This document shows, piece after piece, positions 11,121 through 18,629 of a DNA stretch of 64,000 bases; position 1 is the stretch's first letter; every line of letters starts with the position of its first letter. This DNA comes from Gemmatimonadota bacterium (GTDB lineage: Bacteria; Gemmatimonadota; Gemmatimonadetes; Longimicrobiales; Gaopeijiaceae): positions 61,021 to 125,020 of the forward strand of contig JACQVF010000078.1 of NCBI GenBank assembly GCA_016209885.1, read 5' to 3'. The notes under the pieces were generated by a model, which saw nothing but the letters and a program-made list of their open reading frames with translations, was not told the DNA's origin and made no database searches. The position numbers were made by a program, and so were the translations under genes.

Positions 11121-11204
11121 CGCAGGCGAGGGGCACGTTCGCCGGTGCCCGGCTCTGGAGCGCACGGCACACGGCGCCGCTCACTCGGGATACGGAGATC
11201 GAGG

Positions 11205-12008
11205 ATGGCAACGACCCTGACGGCCACGGGCCTGGAAGACACGCCGCTTCGCATCGCGGACCGCGAGTTCACGTCGCGGCTGATCGTCGGGACCGGGAAG
11301 TACCGGGACCATGAGACGATGGTGCGGGCCATCGAGGCGAGCGGCGCCGAGATCGTGACGGTCGCGGTGCGGCGCATCGATCTCGATCGCACGAAGGAAG
11401 AAGGGATCCTCCACCACCTGGACCCCGAGCGCTACCTCCTCCTGCCGAACACGGCGGGGTGCCGCACGGCCGACGAGGCCATCCGCTATGCGCGGCTTGG
11501 CCGCGCGGCCGGGCTCTCGGATTGGGTCAAGCTCGAGGTGATCGGCGACGACCGCACTCTGCTACCGGACGTTCAGGCAGCCCTCGACGCCGCGGGTATT
11601 CTCGTGGAGGAGGGCTTCAAGGTTCTCGCGTACACGAATGACGACGTGGTCGTCGCGCTGCGGCTCGAGGACGCAGGCTGCACCGCCGTGATGCCGCTGG
11701 CGAGCCCCATCGGCAGCGGGCTCGGGCTCGTCAACCCGTACTACATCCGCGAAATCAAACGCCGGTGTGAGCTGCCGATCATCGTGGACGCGGGGGTGGG
11801 GACGGCATCGGACGCGTGCGTCACCATGGAGCAGGGCGTGGACGGTGTGCTCATGAACACCGCCATCGCCGAGGCTGGCGATCCGGTGCGCATGGCATAC
11901 GCCATGCAGTTAGCCGTGCGGGCGGGGCGCCTGGCGTACCAGGCCGGACGTATGCAGCGCCGGGAGATCGCGGTTCCGTCTTCACCCTCCAAGGGCATGC
12001 TGGACTGA
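11205..12008 (+). CDS. thiG: Thiazole synthase ThiG
   Basis: The 267-residue TIM barrel condenses DXP, the ThiS thiocarboxylate and dehydroglycine into the thiazole phosphate of thiamine. The Schiff-base lysine is K109 in DWVKLEVIGD. Further family blocks are SRLIVGTGKY (24-33), NTAGCRTADEA, VMPLASPIGSG and VDAGVGTASD. The frame opens earlier, but ATG 11205 after GAGG fits the family start. Enzymes supplying dehydroglycine and activating ThiS are not in the window. Confidence 0.96.
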   Translation: MATTLTATGLEDTPLRIADREFTSRLIVGTGKYRDHETMVRAIEASGAEIVTVAVRRIDLDRTKEEGILHHLDPERYLLLPNTAGCRTADEAIRYARLGRAAGLSDWVKLEVIGDDRTLLPDVQAALDAAGILVEEGFKVLAYTNDDVVVALRLEDAGCTAVMPLASPIGSGLGLVNPYYIREIKRRCELPIIVDAGVGTASDACVTMEQGVDGVLMNTAIAEAGDPVRMAYAMQLAVRAGRLAYQAGRMQRREIAVPSSPSKGMLD

Positions 12009-12035
12009 CCGGCCGACGCGCCGGTCCCGACGGAC

Positions 12036-13340
12036 ATGACGGGTGTGACTCCGGGGCGGCGCGCGGCGCTGGACGTGCTGCGCGCCGTGCGGCGCGGTCA
12101 GCGCGTGGATCGCGCGCTGGAAGACGCCTTCCGCCGTCTGCGTTCCCGCGACCGCGGGTGGACGCACGAGCTGGTCTACGGGACGCTGCGCCTCCGGGGC
12201 CGGATCGATCACCTGCTGGACCATCACGTGCGCGGCGGCACTGGGTCGCTCTCCGCTGACCTCCTCGATATCCTCCGACTGGGCGTCTACCAGCTCCTGT
12301 ATATGGACGGCGTGCCTGCGTACGCCGCGGTCTCGCAGAGCGTGTCGCTGGCAAAATCCGTGGCGGGGCCTGGCGCCGGTGGCCTCACCAACGCGGTGCT
12401 CCGAGCGCTGGCGACGCGCGGTGAGGACAGGAGCCTGTTTCCGCCGCCGCATCTCGATCACGCCAGCCACCTCGCCGCCTGGGGCTCCCACCCCCGCTGG
12501 CTCGTCGAGCGTTGGCTTGCGCGCTGGCCGTTCGCCGAGGTCGAGCGGCTGGTGGAGGCGGACAATCGGCTGCCCGATCTCTGCGTGTTGCCCATCGGCA
12601 TCGAGGTCCAGGAGGCGATGAGGCGGCTCGGTGAGGCGGGCGTTGCCGGCGAGGCGGTGGGCCACGACACCCAATGTGTGCGCCTTCCGCGGGAGGTGCG
12701 GCCTGATGCCGTGCTCGCGGCCGTGCCAGGCGTGATCCTCGATCCTGCCGCGGCGCTGGTGGCCCGCTACTGCGAGCCGCCGCCCGGCTCCACGATCGTC
12801 GATCTGTGTGCGGCGCCAGGCGGGAAGGCGCTCGCCCTGGCTCAGCGTGCCCGGTATCTTGTGGCCGCAGACCGATCGGCGGCCCGGCTGCGGCTGGCGC
12901 GGGAGAACCGGGCGCGCGTGTCCGGGCCGGTCGGGTTCGTCGTGGCCGACGCCGGGCATCCGCCGGTGCGCCCCGTCGATTTCGTTGTGCTGGACGCGCC
13001 GTGCACGGGGACCGGTACGCTGCGTCGCCATCCGGACGCGAAGTGGCGGCTCCGGCCCGAACAGGTGGCCGAGATGGCACAGGTGCAGCAGGCGCTGCTC
13101 GATGGCGCCGCCGAGGCGGTCGCGGTGGACGGGATCCTGGTGTACGCCACGTGCACGCTGGAGCCGGAGGAGAATGAGGAGCAGGTGGAGGAGTTTCTCC
13201 GCCGGCACCCTGCGTTCTCGAGGGCAGAAGCCGGCGGGGTTCCGCCGGAGTTCCTGGACGGGCTCGGACAGCTCGTGGTACGGCCGCAGCACACCGGCTT
13301 CGACGGAGCCTTCGCCGCCCGCCTGCGCCGGCGTTCGTGA
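12036..13340 (+). CDS. rsmB: 16S rRNA m5C967 methyltransferase RsmB
   Basis: The 434-residue protein has an N-terminal NusB-like RNA-binding domain (about 1-130) and a C-terminal SAM methyltransferase domain. The SAM loop is DLCAAPGGKA (near 253). The two m5C cysteines are C323 in DAPCTGTG and C373 in YATCTLEPEENE; the latter is the nucleophile. The protein is often found beside def-fmt, as here. The stop overlaps the next start by four bases. Confidence 0.94.
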   Translation: MTGVTPGRRAALDVLRAVRRGQRVDRALEDAFRRLRSRDRGWTHELVYGTLRLRGRIDHLLDHHVRGGTGSLSADLLDILRLGVYQLLYMDGVPAYAAVSQSVSLAKSVAGPGAGGLTNAVLRALATRGEDRSLFPPPHLDHASHLAAWGSHPRWLVERWLARWPFAEVERLVEADNRLPDLCVLPIGIEVQEAMRRLGEAGVAGEAVGHDTQCVRLPREVRPDAVLAAVPGVILDPAAALVARYCEPPPGSTIVDLCAAPGGKALALAQRARYLVAADRSAARLRLARENRARVSGPVGFVVADAGHPPVRPVDFVVLDAPCTGTGTLRRHPDAKWRLRPEQVAEMAQVQQALLDGAAEAVAVDGILVYATCTLEPEENEEQVEEFLRRHPAFSRAEAGGVPPEFLDGLGQLVVRPQHTGFDGAFAARLRRRS

Positions 13341-14176
13341 TGCTCGGTGAATCGCTGCGCCGGCGCCGTGTTGGCCGCGCTGGCCGCGCTGGCCGCGCTC
13401 GGCCTGCGGGCCCGGGCGCCCGCGGGAACGGGCTCCGCTGGGTCCTGGCGGCCGCGGCCGTGGGCGTAGTCGGGTTCTCGCTCGGCTACGCCTGTGCCGT
13501 CACGGTTCTCTTCCCGGGCGGCGAGCCGATGGAGAGTTTCATCACGGTGCCGAACCTTTCCCGTCTCACGGTCCCGGCGGCGCAGGAGCTCCTGGCCGGC
13601 TCTCAGCTCGCTCTGGCCGAGGTCGACACGCTTACCCACCCCTCGATCCCGGTGGGCGAGATCCTTGCCCAGGGGCCGTTGCCGGGGCAGCTCACGCTCC
13701 CGGGGCGGGCCGTGCGAGTGACCGTGAGCGGGGGGCCGGACCTTCGCACGGTGCCTGACGTACGGCAGTTGCCGCGCCGCGCCGCCGAAACGATCCTGGA
13801 GACCTCCGGGTTCACGGTGCAGACGGACACCGTATACGCTGACGCGGAACCGGGCCGCGTGGTGAGCGTGAGCCCCGAGGCTGGCCGCGAGGTGGCACTC
13901 CCGTACGACGTGCGTATCCAGGTGAGCCTCGGCCCGGCGCAGGTGGAGCTTTCGCTCCTCCTGACGCTTCCCCTTGAAGCTGCTCTCGCCACGCTGGACT
14001 CCCTGGGCCTCACCGTCTCGGAGATTGAGCGCCGTCCCTGGGCTGGCGCGGTCCCCGGCACCGTGATCGGCCAGGAGCCAGCTGCGGGAACGCTCCTGGA
14101 TCGCGGTGCTGCGGTGCGGCTGATCGTGGTGGGCGAGCCGCCGGAGGCGAGGAACTTTCCGCGCGGCGATCCGTAG
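13337..14176 (+). CDS. Stand-alone PASTA-domain membrane protein
   Basis: The 279-residue protein has a basic N-terminus, one transmembrane helix (about 35-60) and three consecutive PASTA repeats beginning near VPNLSRLTVPAA, VPDVRQLPRRAA and LLLTLPLEAA. PASTA domains bind uncrosslinked peptidoglycan or muropeptides, and usually extend Ser/Thr kinases or PBPs. No kinase or transpeptidase domain is present, so it is probably an anchored periplasmic cell-wall sensor or scaffold. Starts GTG 13337 and ATG 13340 are adjacent. Confidence 0.85.
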   Translation: MMLGESLRRRRVGRAGRAGRARPAGPGARGNGLRWVLAAAAVGVVGFSLGYACAVTVLFPGGEPMESFITVPNLSRLTVPAAQELLAGSQLALAEVDTLTHPSIPVGEILAQGPLPGQLTLPGRAVRVTVSGGPDLRTVPDVRQLPRRAAETILETSGFTVQTDTVYADAEPGRVVSVSPEAGREVALPYDVRIQVSLGPAQVELSLLLTLPLEAALATLDSLGLTVSEIERRPWAGAVPGTVIGQEPAAGTLLDRGAAVRLIVVGEPPEARNFPRGDP

Positions 14177-14206
14177 AACGGAACGCCTTCTCCGGCAGTC
14201 GAGATT

Positions 14207-14764
14207 ATGGGACGAAACTGGCAGCGGCTCTCGTTCGCTTTGGCGACCGCGGCGCTCGCGGGGCTGTTCCTGGCGGCGTGGCTGAACCGGGAGCGGTTTC
14301 TGCCCGTGGACGTGGGCAGCGCTGCGCCCGCGTTCCAGGCTTTCGATCTCGAGGGCCACCCTGTGCGCCTCTCGGACTTCGCCGGCCGCGTCGTTCTCCT
14401 GAACATCTGGGCCACGTGGTGCCTGCCCTGCAAAACGGAGATGCCGTCGCTCCAGCGGCTCCACGAGCACATGGCGGACAAGGGATTCCAGGTGGTGGCT
14501 GTAAGCGTGGACGCGCGACTCGGCGACACGGATGTGGGCGGACGTCCTGGCGGGAACATCGGCGCCTTCGCTGATTCACTCGCATTGACGTTCACGGTCC
14601 TGCACGACCCCAGCGGGCGCATTCAGGACCTCTACCGCACGACCGGCGTGCCGGAGTCCTTCGTGATCGGCCGCGATGGCCTGATCTACAAGAAGGTGAT
14701 CGGCGCCACGGAGTGGGATGCGCCCGAGTACCAGGCGTTGATCGAGCGCCTGCTGGAGGGGTGA
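14207..14764 (+). CDS. TlpA-like membrane-anchored thiol-disulfide oxidoreductase
   Basis: The 185-residue protein carries an N-terminal membrane anchor (about 9-26) and a thioredoxin fold with the redox motif WCLPC (71-75) after VVLLNIWAT. The central insertion and VPESFVIGRDGLI (cis-Pro region) are typical of the TlpA/ResA/AhpC-like group. Likely roles are periplasmic thiol reduction for cytochrome maturation or for secreted proteins; the substrate cannot be told. It lies between the PASTA and ybbR genes, two bases before the latter. Confidence 0.88.
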   Translation: MGRNWQRLSFALATAALAGLFLAAWLNRERFLPVDVGSAAPAFQAFDLEGHPVRLSDFAGRVVLLNIWATWCLPCKTEMPSLQRLHEHMADKGFQVVAVSVDARLGDTDVGGRPGGNIGAFADSLALTFTVLHDPSGRIQDLYRTTGVPESFVIGRDGLIYKKVIGATEWDAPEYQALIERLLEG

Positions 14765-14765
14765 G

Positions 14766-15701
14766 GTGCGGATCGTTCCCGCCTTCCTCGCCCGCAACTG
14801 GAGCCTCAAGCTCGCGGCCCTCGCCCTTGCCGTCCTACTCTGGACGGTCGTGCGCGTGGACGCGCCGACCCGCCAGCTCATCCCGGGCATACCCGTGCAC
14901 GTCCTGCTCAATGATCCGCGCTGGGCCGTCGAGGGTGAACCGCTTCCCTCCCGCGTGGACGTGCGCTTCGCGGGGCCCGCGCGCGAGCTCATCCAGCTCG
15001 CGTTCAATCGGCCGTCCATCCTGATCCCCGTCGACAGCGTGATGTCGATCGACTCGGCCCTCGTGCTCCAGCGTGAATGGGTGCGCCTGCCGGGGCGCAT
15101 GGGGGTCACGGCGGAAGATATCCAGCCCAGCAGCGTACGGTTGCGGTTCGAGCCCATCGAGTCGGCGGTGATCCCGTTCGCCCCGAAGCTCGACGGGTCG
15201 CTGCCCGACGGTCTGACGCTGGCCGCGGATCCCGAGGTGATCCCGGAGCGGGCGAACGTGAGCGGGCCGGCGAGCCGCATCGCGACACTGGACAGCGTTC
15301 CCCTGCGCCCCATCGCCCTGGGCGAGATCCGCGAGAGCGCGTCGCTGCGGGTTCGGGCCGACGTGTCGGCCTTCGACCAGCTCATCGTGGCGCCAACGGA
15401 AGCGGAGGTCCGGATTCGCGTGGAGCCTGGGGCGGAGCGGGTAGTCGCGGATGTGCCGGTAGAGGTGCCCGGCCGCCCGGATCTCGCCGGTGAGCCCGCG
15501 GCGGGAAGTGTCACACTCTCGGGGCCCGAGTCCCAGGTTGGCGCCGCGGATCCGCGGGTGCTGCGCCTCGTGGTAGACCCGGCGGCGGTTTCGGACTCCG
15601 TCCCCATACGGGCGCCCGTCGTCGTGCGGGGCGCGCCTCGCCGCGTGGCCGCCAGGCCCGAGTTCGACTCGGTCACGGTTCACAGGCGGAGGAACCCGTG
15701 A
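14766..15701 (+). CDS. YbbR-domain protein (CdaR-like)
   Basis: The 311-residue protein has a short N-terminal helix (about 11-29, SLKLAALALAVLLWTVVRV) and three YbbR repeats. In Firmicutes this family (CdaR) regulates the diadenylate cyclase CdaA encoded beside it. Here no cyclase is adjacent; the neighbours are a thioredoxin and tsaD. The start is GTG 14766, and the stop overlaps the tsaD start by four bases. Confidence 0.85.
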   Translation: MRIVPAFLARNWSLKLAALALAVLLWTVVRVDAPTRQLIPGIPVHVLLNDPRWAVEGEPLPSRVDVRFAGPARELIQLAFNRPSILIPVDSVMSIDSALVLQREWVRLPGRMGVTAEDIQPSSVRLRFEPIESAVIPFAPKLDGSLPDGLTLAADPEVIPERANVSGPASRIATLDSVPLRPIALGEIRESASLRVRADVSAFDQLIVAPTEAEVRIRVEPGAERVVADVPVEVPGRPDLAGEPAAGSVTLSGPESQVGAADPRVLRLVVDPAAVSDSVPIRAPVVVRGAPRRVAARPEFDSVTVHRRRNP

Positions 15702-16759
15702 GCGGCCCGCTGGTCCTGGGCATCGAGACGAGCTGCGACGAGACCTCGGCGGCCGTCCTTCGGGGCGAGCGCGAGCTGCTGGGCCACGTCATCCTGTCCC
15801 AGGATGTCCACGCCGTGTATGGCGGCGTCGTGCCGGAGCTGGCGGCCCGCGCCCACATGCGCACCCTGGACGATGTGGTGGCCCGCGCACTGGCCGCTGC
15901 ACCGGTCGGCCTGGGGGACCTGGATGCCATCGGGGTCACCGTGGGTCCAGGGCTCATCGGGGCGCTGCTCGTGGGCGTGTCGTGGGCGAAAGCGGCGGCG
16001 TACGCCCTCGGCAGGCCACTGGTGCCCGTCCACCACATGGAGGCACACCTCTTCGCACCCAGCCTCGAGGATCCGCAGGCGCGACCGCCGTTCGTGGCGC
16101 TCCTGGTCTCCGGCGGCCACACGCTGCTCCTTTGGGTCCCCGCCTGGGGGGAGTACCGGCTCCTGGGCGAGACGCGAGACGACGCGGCAGGCGAGGCATT
16201 CGACAAGGTCGCGAAGCTGCTGGGACTGCCGTACCCCGGCGGGCCGCCCTTGGAGCGGCTCGCGCGCGAGGGTGACGGGAACCGCCACGCGTTCCCGCGC
16301 CCGATGCTGCACGGCGGCCAGATGCCCGGCGACCCGGATTACTACGACTTCTCGTTCAGCGGCCTCAAGACGGCAGTGGCGCTGCGGGTGGCCGAGCTGG
16401 AGGCCGCGGGCAGCCTCGAGGAGGAGCGCGCCCACGTGGCCGCCGGCTTCCAGGACGCGGTGCTCGATGTGCTGGTGACGAAGGCGATGCGCGCCAGCGA
16501 AGAGACCCGCTGCCGCCGCGTGCTCCTGGGCGGCGGAGTCGCCGCGAACCGGGGTCTGCGCGAGGAGCTCGCCCGTCGCCTCGGCCCCGAGGGGCGCCTC
16601 CTTCACTCGAGCCCGCGCCTGGCCGTGGACAACGGTGCCATGGTCGCGCGGGCCGCGGTCTTCCACCTTGCGCGCCAGGAGGTGGCCGGGCCGCAGGCGA
16701 GCGCACGTGCCGACCTGCCGTTCCCGGTTCGCGATTGGCGACTGGCGATTGACAATTAG
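15698..16759 (+). CDS. tsaD: tRNA N6-adenosine threonylcarbamoyltransferase TsaD
   Basis: The 353-residue ASKHA-fold protein transfers threonylcarbamoyl to A37 of ANN-decoding tRNAs with TsaB and TsaE. Visible are GIETSCDETS (8-17), metal ligands in HMEAH (113-117) and SSPRLAVDNGAM with the metal Asp. The conserved part ends near residue 340. The last ten residues (VRDWRLAIDN) and the stop are encoded by heptameric repeat units, an acquired tail. Start GTG 15698 overlaps ybbR. Confidence 0.95.
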   Translation: MSGPLVLGIETSCDETSAAVLRGERELLGHVILSQDVHAVYGGVVPELAARAHMRTLDDVVARALAAAPVGLGDLDAIGVTVGPGLIGALLVGVSWAKAAAYALGRPLVPVHHMEAHLFAPSLEDPQARPPFVALLVSGGHTLLLWVPAWGEYRLLGETRDDAAGEAFDKVAKLLGLPYPGGPPLERLAREGDGNRHAFPRPMLHGGQMPGDPDYYDFSFSGLKTAVALRVAELEAAGSLEEERAHVAAGFQDAVLDVLVTKAMRASEETRCRRVLLGGGVAANRGLREELARRLGPEGRLLHSSPRLAVDNGAMVARAAVFHLARQEVAGPQASARADLPFPVRDWRLAIDN

Positions 16760-16863
16760 CGATTGGCGATCCGTATGGGCGCTGGAGGGGCAATCGCTGC
16801 GAGGTTCAAGGATACCGGATCACGGATCACGAATCGCGAATCACGAATCGCAAATCGCTGACC
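16725..16863. repeat. Heptameric repeat clusters at the tsaD stop and before lgt
   Basis: Two runs of 7-bp units are present. At 16725-16774: GTTCGC, GATTGGC, GACTGGC, GATTGAC, AATTAGC, GATTGGC. At 16811-16860: GGATACC, GGATCAC, GGATCAC, GAATCGC, GAATCAC, GAATCGC, AAATCGC. The first run begins inside tsaD and supplies its stop codon. The second ends six bases before the lgt ATG. Confidence 0.85.
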
Positions 16864-16866
16864 ACC

Positions 16867-17736
16867 ATGCTCCCGGAACTCTTCCGACTGCCCGAGTGGG
16901 TGCCGCTCCTGGGCGGTGAGCCCATCACCAGCTTCGGCGTCATGATGTTCCTCGCCTTCCTGACGGGGGGGCTTCTCCACAGCCGCGAGATGGGAAGAGT
17001 CGGGCTGAACCCCGACCACAGCTGGGACATTCTCTTCGTCGCGGTGATCGGCGGCATCCTGGGGGCGAAGATCTACTACGTCTTGCTGAACTTCCCGCGC
17101 CTCGTCGCCGATCCTCTCCCCCTCCTCCTCGCCCGTGGCGGCCTCGTCTGGTACGGTGGGCTTCTGGGCGCCACCGCGCTCGTGATCCTGCAGATCCGGC
17201 GGCTGCGGCTCCCGTTGGCACGCGTGGCCGACGCCACGGCGGCGCCCCTTGCCGTCGCCTACGGCATCGGCCGCATCGGCTGCTTCCTGGTCGGCGATGA
17301 TTACGGCCGGCCCACCGACTTCATCTTCGGCCTCCGCTTCCCGCGGGGGACGCCGCCGAGCCGGGTGGACATCCTGGAATCCCACTTCGGCGTGAAGGTG
17401 GATCCGGAGCTGGTGGCCAAGTACGGGGAGATCGTGCCGGTGCACCCCACGCAGTTGTACGAGACGGCGATCTCCCTCGTCATCTTCGTGGTGCTCTGGA
17501 AGCTGCGCCGCCACCCGCACGCGCCGGGATGGCTCTTCATGCTCTACCTCTGCCTCGCGGGCGCCGAGCGCCTGGCCGTCGAGTTCCTGCGGGCGAAGGA
17601 CGACCGCTTCTTCGGCTTCTTCACCCTCGCACAGCTGTTCAGCCTGGGACTCATCGCCGTCGGTGCGGTGGGGCTCGTGCGGCTGGCGCGACCGGCGCTG
17701 GCCCCTGCCAAAGGCCGCGCGGCAGCGCGGCGCTGA
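16867..17736 (+). CDS. lgt: Prolipoprotein diacylglyceryl transferase Lgt
   Basis: Lgt moves diacylglyceryl from phosphatidylglycerol to the lipobox cysteine of prolipoproteins. The 289-residue polytopic protein shows GGILGAKIYYVL, LVWYGGLLG, the Lgt signature GRIGCFLVGDDYGRPT and HPTQLYE. Several lipoprotein substrates are encoded in this window (33577-40101). The ATG at 16867 is preceded by the repeat cluster and lacks a clear Shine-Dalgarno sequence. Confidence 0.94.
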   Translation: MLPELFRLPEWVPLLGGEPITSFGVMMFLAFLTGGLLHSREMGRVGLNPDHSWDILFVAVIGGILGAKIYYVLLNFPRLVADPLPLLLARGGLVWYGGLLGATALVILQIRRLRLPLARVADATAAPLAVAYGIGRIGCFLVGDDYGRPTDFIFGLRFPRGTPPSRVDILESHFGVKVDPELVAKYGEIVPVHPTQLYETAISLVIFVVLWKLRRHPHAPGWLFMLYLCLAGAERLAVEFLRAKDDRFFGFFTLAQLFSLGLIAVGAVGLVRLARPALAPAKGRAAARR

Positions 17737-17762
17737 GGGGAGCGGCGGGGGCAACCGACCGC

Positions 17763-18629
17763 ATGGTCACGCTGCTCCATGCCTCCGACCTGCACTTCGG
17801 GCCGGCGTACGACGCCGAGGCCGGCGAGGCGCTGCTGCGCGTCGCGGAGGTCGCGCGGCCTGACGTCATCGTCCTCTCCGGAGACTTCACGCAACGCGCG
17901 AAGCGGTGGCAGTACGAGGAAGCGCGGGCGTATCTGGAGCGGCTGCCGCCCGTTCCTCGGGTGGTGACGCCCGGGAACCACGACGTCCCGCTCTACCGCG
18001 TGTGGGAACGGCTGTTCGCCCCCTATCGTAAGTACAGGCGGTTCATCGCGGACGCGCTGGACTCCGTGATCCGCGTCCCCGGTGCGATGATCGTGGCGCT
18101 CAACTCGACGGCACCGTACAGCGCGATCGTCAACGGGCGGATCCGCAGGCGCCAGCTCGAGTTCGCCACCGCAGCCTTCGCGGGTGCGCCGCCGGGCGAT
18201 GCGCGCATCGTGGTGGCGCACCACCACTTCGCGCCCGCGCCGGATTACGAGGGTGGCGACGTGATGCCCAGGGCGCACCAGATCCTGGATGCGTTCCACG
18301 AGATGGGCGTCGAGCTCGTGTTGGGCGGGCATCTGCACCGCGCCTACATTGGCGACTCGCTGGATGTATACGCGGGAGAGGCGCGGGATCGCGGGATCAT
18401 CATCGTGCAGAGCGGGACCACAACGTCGCGGCGGGGACGGGCTCGGGAGCGGGCGAAGAACAGCTTCAACATGGTGCAGATCGCACGGGCTGTCACGGAG
18501 ATCACCCACTACATCTTCGTTCGCGGGATCGGGCGCTTCGCGCCGCTCTCCCGGCATGTCTTCCCCCGCGGGGACGGCCGCTTCCTCGCCGACGAGGCGG
18601 CGGGCGAGCGGGTGGAGGCGGCCCAGTGA
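17763..18629 (+). CDS. Calcineurin-like metallophosphoesterase
   Basis: The 288-residue protein has the full dimetal motif series: DLHFG (D9, H11), GDFTQ, GNHD, HHHF and GGHLHR. The family includes 3',5'-cyclic nucleotide phosphodiesterases (CpdA-like) and lipid pyrophosphatases such as UDP-diacylglucosamine hydrolase. The substrate cannot be fixed from sequence; position before an Omp85/TamB pair hints at an envelope role. ATG 17763 is chosen because the metal motif starts at residue 9. Its stop overlaps the next gene. Confidence 0.88.
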   Translation: MVTLLHASDLHFGPAYDAEAGEALLRVAEVARPDVIVLSGDFTQRAKRWQYEEARAYLERLPPVPRVVTPGNHDVPLYRVWERLFAPYRKYRRFIADALDSVIRVPGAMIVALNSTAPYSAIVNGRIRRRQLEFATAAFAGAPPGDARIVVAHHHFAPAPDYEGGDVMPRAHQILDAFHEMGVELVLGGHLHRAYIGDSLDVYAGEARDRGIIIVQSGTTTSRRGRARERAKNSFNMVQIARAVTEITHYIFVRGIGRFAPLSRHVFPRGDGRFLADEAAGERVEAAQ

